NCBI RefSeq assembly: GCF_963678845.1
Contig: NZ_OY787464.1
Location: forward strand, 434,001-498,000
Direction of reading: 5' to 3'
From: an uncultured Bacteroides sp.
Lineage (GTDB): Bacteria > Bacteroidota > Bacteroidia > Bacteroidales > Bacteroidaceae
Length of the DNA: 64,000 nucleotides
Made by a program: the position numbers and the translations under genes
Notes under the pieces: generated by a model
What the model saw: only the letters and a program-made list of their open reading frames with translations
What the model was told of the DNA's origin: nothing
Databases searched by the model: none
Part shown: positions 17,779 to 26,219 of the stretch, piece by piece
How positions within the stretch are numbered: the first letter of the stretch is position 1
Layout: the number at the start of each line of letters is the position of its first letter

Positions 17779-18858
17779 CTATGCCTCCGTTAAATAACCA
17801 TTAATTGCCCCACCTGCAGACAATAAATCAGCATGAGTAATAGACACGGAAGGAGCTGTAAAAGTAGCCTGCGTTTGTCCGGTAAGTACAAATGCAGCAC
17901 CTGAATTGTTAGTGATAAAGAAATTGAAAGAGGTGTACTTTTCATTGTTTGATTCATCTTTCACAATTTCTCCACTAGATCTCTTTTTTACATGAGGAGT
18001 CACAACAGCAGTTTGTCCCAGCGCAATTTTATCACCGGTTACTCCGGTAATATCAAGAGCTACAATATAAGGATCAGTTGCATCATAAACAGAAGCAAAT
18101 GCGCTCGCTACTACAGTTGGTCCAGAAAGAATATCGCATCTAATATCCATCTGGGAATCTACAGCTGATACATCAACCAGTAATGAAGCCCCGGTACCAA
18201 GAAGTGTACTTCCTCCTCCGCTCATCTTATACCATTTGAAAGTATATGCAGAAGTATCCGTAATCAGTGCGCCATTAAGCATAGCTGAAGCATTAAGAGT
18301 TACCTGTTTTTGCGACTCTGTTAAATAGTTGTCTCCGGATGAAGTTATATACAGGTCAAACTGATTACCTTCAACCTCTCCGATTACAACCGGGCATTTT
18401 ACAGATGAAAAGGCTATTGATTGCCCGGATATCTCTATAGTTCCCGAAATAGTGATAAGGTCATTATCAACATTAGAGGTGGAATATAGATTACCAACGA
18501 TAACCAAAGATGGCATATCGTAAGCCGTGCCTCCGATTGTCACTGTCTTAGTCATTTTTTTGAAAGTACTTTCAAGCCCAGAATTTGTACATACACCATT
18601 TGCATCAAAAGTAAGTACGGTTCCATTGTATGCGAAAGTAACAGTGTTAGGTATTACCAGCACACCATTATCAGAGCGATTGAGGTGAGCATATACATAA
18701 GGTTTTATATTATCCGCCAGAGCCGCAAAGTTAGGCACATAGGTACTGGTTGTCTTATTGTATCTCTGAACTAAAGGGCCGTTGGCTACAGCCGCGTGCC
18801 CGTTGATGGTTGTACCATTCAACAGCGCGGTAAAGGAGAAAGATCCACTTGTACTCAT
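17779..18858 (-). CDS. Ig-like-domain tail protein
   Basis: This 359-aa Thr/Ser/Val-rich protein appears all beta. A bacterial Ig-like strand pattern is visible around residues 195-260 (SAMLNGALITDTSAYTFKWY), and related patterns occur in the 899-aa DGR target and in the 476-aa protein downstream. No signal peptide or membrane segment is present. It is co-transcribed with neighbouring tail genes. A role as a structural or adhesive tail-tip component is inferred from context only. Confidence 0.6.
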   Translation of the reverse strand: MSTSGSFSFTALLNGTTINGHAAVANGPLVQRYNKTTSTYVPNFAALADNIKPYVYAHLNRSDNGVLVIPNTVTFAYNGTVLTFDANGVCTNSGLESTFKKMTKTVTIGGTAYDMPSLVIVGNLYSTSNVDNDLITISGTIEISGQSIAFSSVKCPVVIGEVEGNQFDLYITSSGDNYLTESQKQVTLNASAMLNGALITDTSAYTFKWYKMSGGGSTLLGTGASLLVDVSAVDSQMDIRCDILSGPTVVASAFASVYDATDPYIVALDITGVTGDKIALGQTAVVTPHVKKRSSGEIVKDESNNEKYTSFNFFITNNSGAAFVLTGQTQATFTAPSVSITHADLLSAGGAINGYLTEA

Positions 18859-18877
18859 ATTATTCTTCTTTTAATTG

Positions 18878-19075
18878 TTATTGACCGGAAGCCGATTTGT
18901 CGGCCTCAATTAATTCTTTCACTTGTTCCAGACTTACAACGTCTATTCCGGTAAGCCCTGTAACTGTTTTTAAGGTTGAAAGAGGCATTACAACTCTTCC
19001 GTCTGATAGTTCCTCTCCGAAATTAGTCACTCCCTTCTCTATAAGCTGTGACTTCTGTACTAATACGTAATTCAT
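18878..19075 (-). CDS. Small protein between reverse transcriptase and tail genes
   Basis: This 65-aa soluble protein is not recognised. It begins 2 bases after the reverse-transcriptase stop codon, so it is very likely co-translated with it. It is acidic, with predicted helices at both ends (LEQVKELIEADK at the C-terminus). It is shorter than, and does not resemble, the Avd accessory protein of Bordetella-type DGRs. It could be a DGR accessory factor or a small tail protein. Confidence 0.6.
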   Translation of the reverse strand: MNYVLVQKSQLIEKGVTNFGEELSDGRVVMPLSTLKTVTGLTGIDVVSLEQVKELIEADKSASGQ

Positions 19076-19077
19076 AA

Positions 19078-20382
19078 CTAACTTATTTTATTGATTGTAC
19101 CTTTGAAAATCCATCCGTTTTGGTTGTCAAGTTCAGCCCCTTGAATAGGAAGAAATTCATTTCTTACTTCATCATAAGACATAGAACTCAGCATAGCCTT
19201 TTTCTTTATTTCTTTTTCAACATTAAGAAGGAACATACAAAGAGCTGGTTGATATCCTTTAATGAGACGTGTTACAGTCGTATCGTTTTGTTCGAATCTA
19301 ACTTGCATACGCATCCAGTATTTCCCATTTCGTTTATCTGGTTCTCTAACTTCAAAATCAAGAATATCAAATTTGCATGTAAGATTCTCTATTTTATCTA
19401 AAGGAGAATCCATTCTCCTTGTAACTTTTGTTTCTTCACTAATAATATCTGAAAAATTCATATTTAATGTTCTTTGTAAATTTATAGAGTCACATCCTTT
19501 TAGTATTCCAAGATAAGAGGCACGGCTGCGTTCATTATGCCAAGCTCTTTTCATTCTTTCTTTGGAAGTTCTTTTCACCCTGGTATGTCCTACGTGGTAT
19601 TTATATCCTAATACTACTAAAGGCACCATTATCGGTGTTGGATGAGATTCTTTTTTAAGTTGATAACCGTATTCGTAATATAGTTTATTACCGATACGGT
19701 GATACGCTTCATGCAATTGTTGCTTATCTCCGAAAAGAATCATATCATCTGCATATCTCACATATCCTGTAATCTTTAGTTCCTGCTTAATGAACCTGTC
19801 AACAGCAAGCATTATAATGTGATGATTGATTGGTGACATCGGGGTACCGATTGGCAATCCGGTTTCACACATTGAGTAATGATTCAATAAATCTAAAAAC
19901 TGATCTCCTAATAACCTTCTTTGCTCTCTTTCAAGAATCTGGCTCTGCGTTGACTGATAACATTTTTTTATATCAAGCTGCAAATACCCCCAGAATCCTT
20001 TATTCATATACGCCTTTAACATGTGATTAGCATCTCCACGTTTATAAGAAGAGTTTATTCCTCTATACTGGATGCAGTTAAAAGCATCATCTGAAAGCTG
20101 TCCCATGAACTTAGGCATTATCATAATTAAGATGACATGCATTATTATCCGGTCACGAAAAGAGCACATTGAAAGATATCTCAGTTTGCCGTCCCTAGAT
20201 TTTATTGTCATGTGTTTATACTTAACATCACAATATTTTCCTGCTTTTATCCACTCAAAAATTTCTTTTTCATTTTCTTTTCTATTTTCTAAAAAGGAAA
20301 GGGCTTCTTTCGTTTTTCCATTGCATTTTAAAGCTTTGTCAACTGCCATTTCCACCGTGTTAATATTTATTTTTTCAATCAT
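19078..20382 (-). CDS. DGR reverse transcriptase
   Basis: This 434-aa enzyme is the reverse transcriptase of a diversity-generating retroelement. Finger and palm motifs are clear: YLQLDIKKCYQS (about 133-144), LPIGTPMSP (176-184) and the catalytic YADD box (210-213). The segment SYLGILKGCDS (289-299) is characteristic of the thumb of DGR enzymes. About 110 residues follow it (about 325-434), a beta-rich extension including FDILDFEVREP and YWMRMQVRFEQ. The template repeat lies just upstream and the variable region of the target gene beyond it, which fixes the assignment. The enzyme copies TR RNA with errors at adenines, and the cDNA replaces VR. No Avd gene is recognised. The ATG at 20382 has no clear ribosome binding site and overlaps a possible 22-codon leader. 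Confidence 0.95.
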   Translation of the reverse strand: MIEKININTVEMAVDKALKCNGKTKEALSFLENRKENEKEIFEWIKAGKYCDVKYKHMTIKSRDGKLRYLSMCSFRDRIIMHVILIMIMPKFMGQLSDDAFNCIQYRGINSSYKRGDANHMLKAYMNKGFWGYLQLDIKKCYQSTQSQILEREQRRLLGDQFLDLLNHYSMCETGLPIGTPMSPINHHIIMLAVDRFIKQELKITGYVRYADDMILFGDKQQLHEAYHRIGNKLYYEYGYQLKKESHPTPIMVPLVVLGYKYHVGHTRVKRTSKERMKRAWHNERSRASYLGILKGCDSINLQRTLNMNFSDIISEETKVTRRMDSPLDKIENLTCKFDILDFEVREPDKRNGKYWMRMQVRFEQNDTTVTRLIKGYQPALCMFLLNVEKEIKKKAMLSSMSYDEVRNEFLPIQGAELDNQNGWIFKGTINKIS

Positions 20383-20443
20383 GATCCAAATTGGAAGCCC
20401 ATTTAAAAGACCTTTCGGCCTGATCTCTTATCTCTTCGTACAT
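20375..20443 (-). CDS. Possible 22-codon leader peptide overlapping the RT start
   Basis: An ATG at 20443 opens a frame of 22 codons (MYEEIRDQAERSFKWASNL and three more residues) that ends at 20375, 5 bases inside the reverse-transcriptase gene. The overlap would allow translational coupling. There is no family evidence and the frame may be fortuitous. Confidence 0.25.
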   Translation of the reverse strand: MYEEIRDQAERSFKWASNLDHD

Positions 20444-20517
20444 AAGAGTTGTCTTTGATGTTTTGCACTTCTGGCAAGGAGTGCCGACCGCTTATTTTCT
20501 TTACTCCCTTATTTTGT

Positions 20518-20611
20518 AAGCCGCCGGCGTAGTTGCGATTCGTATTCGAAGACGGATTATTCGCATTCAAGTTGCGCGCAGAGCAATTGCCCCAGTTACC
20601 ATTGCCGCTTT
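20518..20611 (-). repeat. DGR template repeat (TR)
   Basis: This non-coding copy of the VR lies between the stop codon of the 899-aa target gene and the reverse transcriptase. On the coding strand it would read ten AAT/AAC asparagine codons plus other adenine-containing codons. In the 90-bp core 20521-20610 it differs from VR (20697-20786) at 16 positions. All 16 are adenines on the coding strand (10 A to T, 5 A to C, 1 A to G); the other 74 bases are identical, including 8 unchanged adenines. Its coding-strand 3' end is the GC-rich CGCCGGCGGCTT shared with VR. The RNA copy of this segment is the mutagenic template. Confidence 0.96.
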
Positions 20612-20662
20612 GTCAGCACCCCTAAAAAAATCATTTCGTCGCTGCGCTAATCTCCGCTGTCG

Positions 20663-23362
20663 CTAAGAGGCACTTCCGGTTAAACGCACTTGGAAGCCGC
20701 CGGCGCAGTAGCGATACGAAGACGAAGACGGAATATGCGCATGCAAGGAGCGCGCAGAGCAAAAGCCCCAGTAACCATAGCCGCGTACTCTGTGTCCCAT
20801 ACGTATTCTTTGTCCAACGGTTCCGGATGAATAGTTATTCTTATCTGCAAACATAGCATTGGTATGTAATGAACCACCTGCAACAGCTCCGAGTCTTGTT
20901 CCCCTTAATGGATTGGTATAATATCCTGCAACCATGTTGCCTGTACCTATCTTAGTGTAGTATGCATTTGTCTCGAAAGCATATTTATCGCCACTATTTT
21001 TTACCGTCGGAGTTGTAACGTCTATATACTGTTGATCTGTACAAAGAAATGCCTCAGTCAAATTATTTGTATTACTTCCGGATGTTGCGTCGGATATATT
21101 GGCTATGCGTTCAATCCCAGCACCGGCATATTGGAAAACATCAGCACTTACCAAATCAATTCCATATACAGCAGAGCTTTGAAGTACTAATTCAGCAACC
21201 ACCGGAGTAGTTACCCCTGCTGTATCATAAGCATTAAAGCTTAGATTATACTGCTTAAATAGTTTTGCGTTCATCTCACCATTAAGCAACGTAACTGTTC
21301 CAGGAACATCTTTATACCAATAATTTTCGTTGTCAAAAGTAAAGTTTGTATCCGGAGCGATATTATTCTCCGCAGCATATGATAGAGCCATTTGAATTTC
21401 AAGAGTTCTCATACGAGGATATTCTTGAGATAACCATGTATTCCAGTTAGTCTTTGATTGCGTTGTATTGTAGCAAATATTAGGAGTAGCACCTAGATTG
21501 TCGTACGTCCAAGTACCAGCACCACCAATCTTGTGACGAATACCTGTCACGGTTAACCAGGTAGAGGCATTAACAGCTTCGTTACTAGATACACCTCCGC
21601 CAAACATATTTAAGGCGTGTAAATCTACAGTACCGAATTTATTAAATAGCGCATTGGTGATATTAAGAAGATTCCAGTCCATAATCGGAGCGAACGGAAT
21701 AGTATTAGCTACGTTCACATTCTTAGCCATAGCATTGCTATTCGTAGTCTGCTGGTTTAAATCTGTAGCCGGATAGCTACGATCTGCACGAACAAGATTT
21801 ATGATATCACTTTGTCCTTTCTTTCCAGCTGTAGCTGCAAACTTAAAGTACATGCAACGGAATTTTCCATCTTTCAAAGTGGGTAAAGAAGGACATACGC
21901 CAGTTGGTTTTATCTCCCTGGAAGACAAATCTTTATAAGAGAAAGGACTTTCGGCAAATAAAGCTATCTGTTCACTTCCTACCGTTGCATTTTCAATGGT
22001 ATGAAGTGTCTCATTCCATCCATATACGATATCATATCCAAGATCACTACCAGAGTCATTAACAGTTGTAGGAGCCAGCGAACCATCCTCATATCTATTC
22101 CAGTTATTTTTCTTAAGTTTTCCCAGGATAGAAATTGTATCATCTGCATTACGTTTAATAACGTATGCGGCCAGCCTATTAGCTATCTGATTGGATCCAA
22201 ATTGATAAGCTGGAGTTACCAGAGTTACACCGTTAAATACGGAGCCTTCCAGATTCCATGTCGTTCCTACTTTAGGTTCGGCTTCTGCCCATATTTCACC
22301 GGAAATAAGAGCTGTCATTCCAAGAGTTCCTGAAGTTGTAGAGATACGTTCTCCATATCCAATAATCACAGGAACAGCACCATCAGTGCTTAGCTTGCAA
22401 AACCAGGTAATATTATAGTAATTGGCAGGATTAGCAATAACCCCTTGATTATCGTATATTTCAAAGCGTTCCTGAATCGGAGTATTAACTCCTGGTTTAA
22501 TGTATACTCCTTTTTCGATGATTGTTCGTACTTCTACTTTATCCGGTAGCCTTACCATTATAGTCGTGTTTACCTTCAGCATATCATTTGAAGGAGCAGT
22601 AGGAACAGATTCTCCTACTCCATAAAATGCAGAGCGTACCATCAGGTCAAGGATATTCACTTTTGCAGCGTTAAAAGTCATATTTTTTGTTCCGAAACCA
22701 GATACGATGAAGTTATCAGTTAATACAAGCTGGTGATAAGAAGCCCCATCTTTTACATACCAAAAGTATTTCACGTTTGAATCGGCCAATGCATCTGATC
22801 CGCTATACATCTGAGCATTGATCTGTACCGGCCATTGATTGCCCGATTTCGTACAGTAGAAAGGATTGATATTTATGATAGAAGCCTTATCTATTTTTAG
22901 TGAGAAATTACTATTCTCGAAATAAGTTGTTCTAATAATTACAGAACGAACAACAGGTACGCTCATATTTACCCTAGCATCAGTAAACGCATATCTGGCA
23001 TAAATCTCCAATGGAGAATTCACGTCTATGTTCTTTGTTATTCTTAAAGAATTAGCCACTTCGCCAGATGCAGAGATCTCATAGCCGCTCATTCCGGCTA
23101 TTATCTTTGTGCCAGTTTCCGGAGGGCCTATAAACCATTCTATACCAGTAATAGCCTGCGCGCCATTGGTCATCACTCCATCAGTATCTACCACGTTGAC
23201 GTAAGGCATAAGTACAAGCGGGTATACGCTTCTGTCGGCCTCATACTCTCCTGAGTCACGGGAAAAAGTTTGTATGAGGTTTCCTTTCTTAACCTCTATC
23301 TCACCTATGATGTTGGTAAGCGGAGCAACCTGTACTCTAAAACTTCTACTTTTTGTTTTCAT
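20663..23362 (-). CDS. DGR-diversified tail protein (receptor-binding candidate)
   Basis: This 899-aa phage protein is the DGR target. Residues 1-600 are beta-rich with repeated Ig-like strands. The C-terminal 300 residues end in RGYGYWGFCSARSLHA and CAGGFQVRL, the hallmark end of the C-type-lectin/formylglycine-enzyme-like fold used by DGR variable proteins. VR covers about residues 859-890. The variable codons there encode exposed ligand-contact positions, while the WG, CSAR, PSS and GGF scaffold is fixed. It is the last of a run of tail genes behind the tape measure, so it probably sits at the tail tip and binds a variable surface structure of Bacteroides hosts, such as a capsule or outer-membrane protein. 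The stop codon is 31 bases past the VR. Confidence 0.93.
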   Translation of the reverse strand: MKTKSRSFRVQVAPLTNIIGEIEVKKGNLIQTFSRDSGEYEADRSVYPLVLMPYVNVVDTDGVMTNGAQAITGIEWFIGPPETGTKIIAGMSGYEISASGEVANSLRITKNIDVNSPLEIYARYAFTDARVNMSVPVVRSVIIRTTYFENSNFSLKIDKASIININPFYCTKSGNQWPVQINAQMYSGSDALADSNVKYFWYVKDGASYHQLVLTDNFIVSGFGTKNMTFNAAKVNILDLMVRSAFYGVGESVPTAPSNDMLKVNTTIMVRLPDKVEVRTIIEKGVYIKPGVNTPIQERFEIYDNQGVIANPANYYNITWFCKLSTDGAVPVIIGYGERISTTSGTLGMTALISGEIWAEAEPKVGTTWNLEGSVFNGVTLVTPAYQFGSNQIANRLAAYVIKRNADDTISILGKLKKNNWNRYEDGSLAPTTVNDSGSDLGYDIVYGWNETLHTIENATVGSEQIALFAESPFSYKDLSSREIKPTGVCPSLPTLKDGKFRCMYFKFAATAGKKGQSDIINLVRADRSYPATDLNQQTTNSNAMAKNVNVANTIPFAPIMDWNLLNITNALFNKFGTVDLHALNMFGGGVSSNEAVNASTWLTVTGIRHKIGGAGTWTYDNLGATPNICYNTTQSKTNWNTWLSQEYPRMRTLEIQMALSYAAENNIAPDTNFTFDNENYWYKDVPGTVTLLNGEMNAKLFKQYNLSFNAYDTAGVTTPVVAELVLQSSAVYGIDLVSADVFQYAGAGIERIANISDATSGSNTNNLTEAFLCTDQQYIDVTTPTVKNSGDKYAFETNAYYTKIGTGNMVAGYYTNPLRGTRLGAVAGGSLHTNAMFADKNNYSSGTVGQRIRMGHRVRGYGYWGFCSARSLHAHIPSSSSYRYCAGGFQVRLTGSAS
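20694..20787 (-). repeat. DGR variable region (VR)
   Basis: The VR occupies the last part of the 899-aa gene. Relative to TR, 13 codons differ: Asn becomes Tyr four times, His twice, Ser twice, and Phe and Ile once each; Ser becomes Arg, Thr becomes Ser and Tyr becomes Cys. The 3' boundary on the coding strand is the shared CGCCGGCGGCTT, the likely initiation-of-mutagenic-homing site. Confidence 0.95.
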
Positions 23363-23372
23363 ATTTAAAATA

Positions 23373-24821
23373 TTATAAATTAAAACTTATCATTGAGGAT
23401 AACGGCAATGTCTGATCTCCTATAGGGATGAATATGCTGAAGGTGAATTTTACCGAAAGAATCGTGAGCCAGTCAGGACCCATATCTTCCTTAATAAATT
23501 TCACGATATTCTTTTTATTACTGTCCGGATAAGTAGGTAACCAAGCGTTATCGTGAGGAGCATTACCCGTGTCTCTCGTCCACTGAATCGAAGCAGCAGG
23601 CAAAGCCATAACTTCGTCTGTTATATCTATATTTCCAAAGTATATCTTTGCTTTCACAGTCGTATCTACTTTCCCATAAAAGAATGCCCATCCGTTTATA
23701 GATTCAAAATCTATGCTATAACTATTGTCTCCCTGTAAGAATTGCCATCCTGGTGAGTTCCATTTAGGTTCATCGGTTGTTTTATCAATCAGGCAAGCCC
23801 ATTTACAACCTAAATGATAGACCGTATGTATTTCCAGTACATTAATCTGAGTACCAGTTCCGCTTGTAACTTCATTCACTATTCTGCGATAAGGAGTAAT
23901 ACCTGCAGCAACATCGGCATTCCATTCACCCCGGAATACTTCATTGGTTGATACAATACCATTAGCATCGACTTTATAATAGTTCTGTGCAATGATATTC
24001 TTAGAATACACGCACATATCATCCTTATTAACAGGCAAACCTTTAAAGATATCCAGTTCAGGCAGTTTACCGATTGAAAGAGCATAATTGTATTGTTCCA
24101 GGATAGGTTTAAAGACCTTTTCCAAGAACATTATTCTACCTTCCGTGGAAGAGAGTAGCCAGGAATCTTGACGTACGTTGCGAGAACCATCCAGTGGTGA
24201 ATCAGAATTTCCTTTCCTCGTAAGATTCATTCCTACGCATGGAGCAAAGTTCTTTCCGGAAGGAACTTCTGAATCAGGGTATAAAACGGCAGTTAAAACA
24301 TTAGTGGTTGTATTTACGTTTAACCCTCGCATAAATGAAGTATATACCTCTGCACCTGTTCCAGCTGTAACTGAGTCGAATACTCCATAAATGATATCAT
24401 TCACTCCTAATGCAGTGAAATCTACATTACTTTTTTTTCTGAGTGTAAGATTGTAAGTGCCATTTCCCAGATCCTCTACAGCGTCAATAGTTCCGAATTC
24501 CGTGAAAGAGTAATCACCTTCCATGGCAGACAGGCGATTGGCAATTATTTCAAGGGCTTTAAATGTTCGTACTTCTACATTATCAAATTTTGCGTTTCCA
24601 TTACCATCAACAGAACCTTTATTATTTCCGAAGATAACTCCCTTCAACAAGGTAATAATTTCATTTGCTGTATCCGGAATATCTTTTCTTAAAGCTCCCT
24701 TTTGAGCTTCATTCAAAAAATCCAATACAGCAGCCACCTGTTCGTTGGTGACTGAACCTTTTAGAATAGCCTTATCAATGTGGTCTATTAAAGCATCTAT
24801 GATGGTTTGTTGCTCTGTCAT
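23373..24821 (-). CDS. Phage tail protein, function unknown
   Basis: This 482-aa protein has a helical N-terminus (about 1-70, EQQTIIDALIDHIDKAILKG) that could form a trimeric coiled coil. It is followed by a beta-rich body with motifs such as TFTEFGTIDAVEDLGNGTYNL-like strands and GVFDSVTAGTGAEVYTSFM. Similar proteins stand next to DGR targets and tail-tip proteins in Bacteroidales phages. It lies 10 bases before the DGR target gene and 3 bases after the preceding one. A baseplate or upper-fibre role is likely from position only. Confidence 0.65.
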   Translation of the reverse strand: MTEQQTIIDALIDHIDKAILKGSVTNEQVAAVLDFLNEAQKGALRKDIPDTANEIITLLKGVIFGNNKGSVDGNGNAKFDNVEVRTFKALEIIANRLSAMEGDYSFTEFGTIDAVEDLGNGTYNLTLRKKSNVDFTALGVNDIIYGVFDSVTAGTGAEVYTSFMRGLNVNTTTNVLTAVLYPDSEVPSGKNFAPCVGMNLTRKGNSDSPLDGSRNVRQDSWLLSSTEGRIMFLEKVFKPILEQYNYALSIGKLPELDIFKGLPVNKDDMCVYSKNIIAQNYYKVDANGIVSTNEVFRGEWNADVAAGITPYRRIVNEVTSGTGTQINVLEIHTVYHLGCKWACLIDKTTDEPKWNSPGWQFLQGDNSYSIDFESINGWAFFYGKVDTTVKAKIYFGNIDITDEVMALPAASIQWTRDTGNAPHDNAWLPTYPDSNKKNIVKFIKEDMGPDWLTILSVKFTFSIFIPIGDQTLPLSSMISFNL

Positions 24822-24824
24822 ATT

Positions 24825-25961
24825 TTAATTAAATTCCATTGAGAATTCAGTACTATGAATACGCGGATCATCAAAATCAGATCCAAGCAATGCTTGTGTG
24901 AAATGCTTCTCACTATCAGCAAATTTTAGCTTCAGGGTGACAGTTTGCGGTTCTGTCATATTCTTTGCAAAAGCCAGGCTTTCAGCAGAAGCATTAACTT
25001 TTATTTCACGATCTTCATAACCTATGAGTTGGATATCATCACTCGAAAGCATATCCAGGAGAAACATTAATTCATCTTCGCCTTTAAATCCTGTTTCTAC
25101 TGTTAATGTATCCGTTGAAACAACTCGTTCACGAGTCTCTACATAATCATTTATATCAGAGTCATATACGCCAAAAGCATTTTCATTTGCTGTTTCCTGA
25201 TCAAGTGATGGTTTACCGGTTACTTCAATACGTTCATAGGCTCCGTATGAGTTTAAGAATTCAAGATAATAGCGTTCCTTCTCAGTTTCTGAAGGAACTA
25301 TATAGATGGAAACAGCATTTCCAGCTGCAGTAACAATATCAAATTGATTGGATAGGATATTGTTATCAGTAAAAAAGGATTTCCGTAAAGCTTCAATATT
25401 CAAAGCATAACATGTTCCTATAGTGGTTGTTAACGTTTTTGTAATTCCGGATGCAGCTTGAATAGTTATCTGATCAGCCGGAGCAACAAATGGAATTGAT
25501 CTTAACTCAGTTTCCCGGATCTTGATAATTCTTGTTGCGCTCCTGGTAGTCATTAAGAAGTTACCAGATGCATTCATCAGTTTAAAGGTAAATATATTAC
25601 TACCTCCTGATTTTAAATGTCTCATAGCGCGTTTACTGATTCCACCCAATACGGCGATGTGACTTAAATTCTGTGTATCTCCTCCTGTATTGGATAGTTC
25701 AATAGTATAAGCTTTCAGATTACCTGCAGGAGATAATAATAGATCCGGCTCAAGTCCTGAAAACCTAGTAGGTGAAAGGATTGATGCAAGTATTTCATCT
25801 ATAAATACAAAGAAAGTACCAGCTTCTCCGGAACCCTCAAAAATAGTATTCCCACCTGATTTAATCAGATAGGAAACTGGAGTTGTAGACGTGATATCAA
25901 GCCTTACCGGATTTCCGCATAAGGCCATTGTTCGAGGTGAAATACTTGCTGTCAAACTCAT
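24825..25961 (-). CDS. Phage tail-tip/baseplate protein, function unknown
   Basis: This 378-aa beta-rich protein has no signal sequence. Its N-terminus (ISPRTMALCGNPVRLDI) and repeated Ig-like strands resemble other tail-tip proteins in the operon. It overlaps the preceding 71-aa gene by 4 bases (ATGA) and is followed within 3 bases by the next gene, which points to coupled translation and a shared complex. I do not recognise a named family. Confidence 0.65.
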   Translation of the reverse strand: MSLTASISPRTMALCGNPVRLDITSTTPVSYLIKSGGNTIFEGSGEAGTFFVFIDEILASILSPTRFSGLEPDLLLSPAGNLKAYTIELSNTGGDTQNLSHIAVLGGISKRAMRHLKSGGSNIFTFKLMNASGNFLMTTRSATRIIKIRETELRSIPFVAPADQITIQAASGITKTLTTTIGTCYALNIEALRKSFFTDNNILSNQFDIVTAAGNAVSIYIVPSETEKERYYLEFLNSYGAYERIEVTGKPSLDQETANENAFGVYDSDINDYVETRERVVSTDTLTVETGFKGEDELMFLLDMLSSDDIQLIGYEDREIKVNASAESLAFAKNMTEPQTVTLKLKFADSEKHFTQALLGSDFDDPRIHSTEFSMEFN

Positions 25962-26173
25962 AGAAACTTCTGTCTTATAATATTATTATTCACTTCAGGT
26001 ACACACTCACACTTTGCTAAAAATTGATCTCGTTCAACTGAAGGAGTAGTTACAAATGCATAGAATTCCGAACTTGTAGCAGTGCTCTTACCAGGCAATG
26101 CCCGGAACTTATCAATTGATGCCGGAACATTCATAAATTCCGGAGCTGTTAATATGCTTTTATTATTTTCCAT
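25958..26173 (-). CDS. Small tail-operon protein
   Basis: This 71-aa protein is not recognised. It has no membrane segment. The gene overlaps the next tail gene by 4 bases, so it belongs to the tail operon. It could be a small tip or chaperone protein. Confidence 0.55.
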   Translation of the reverse strand: MENNKSILTAPEFMNVPASIDKFRALPGKSTATSSEFYAFVTTPSVERDQFLAKCECVPEVNNNIIRQKFL

Positions 26174-26219
26174 AAGGCAAATTTGGGGAAAAATACATTT
26201 ATGCTAAAGGACAATTATT

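Noticed and set aside
20521..20610. TR as a second coding copy of the VR
   Set aside because: In the VR frame it is preceded by the target's stop codon and has no start codon, so it is non-coding template.
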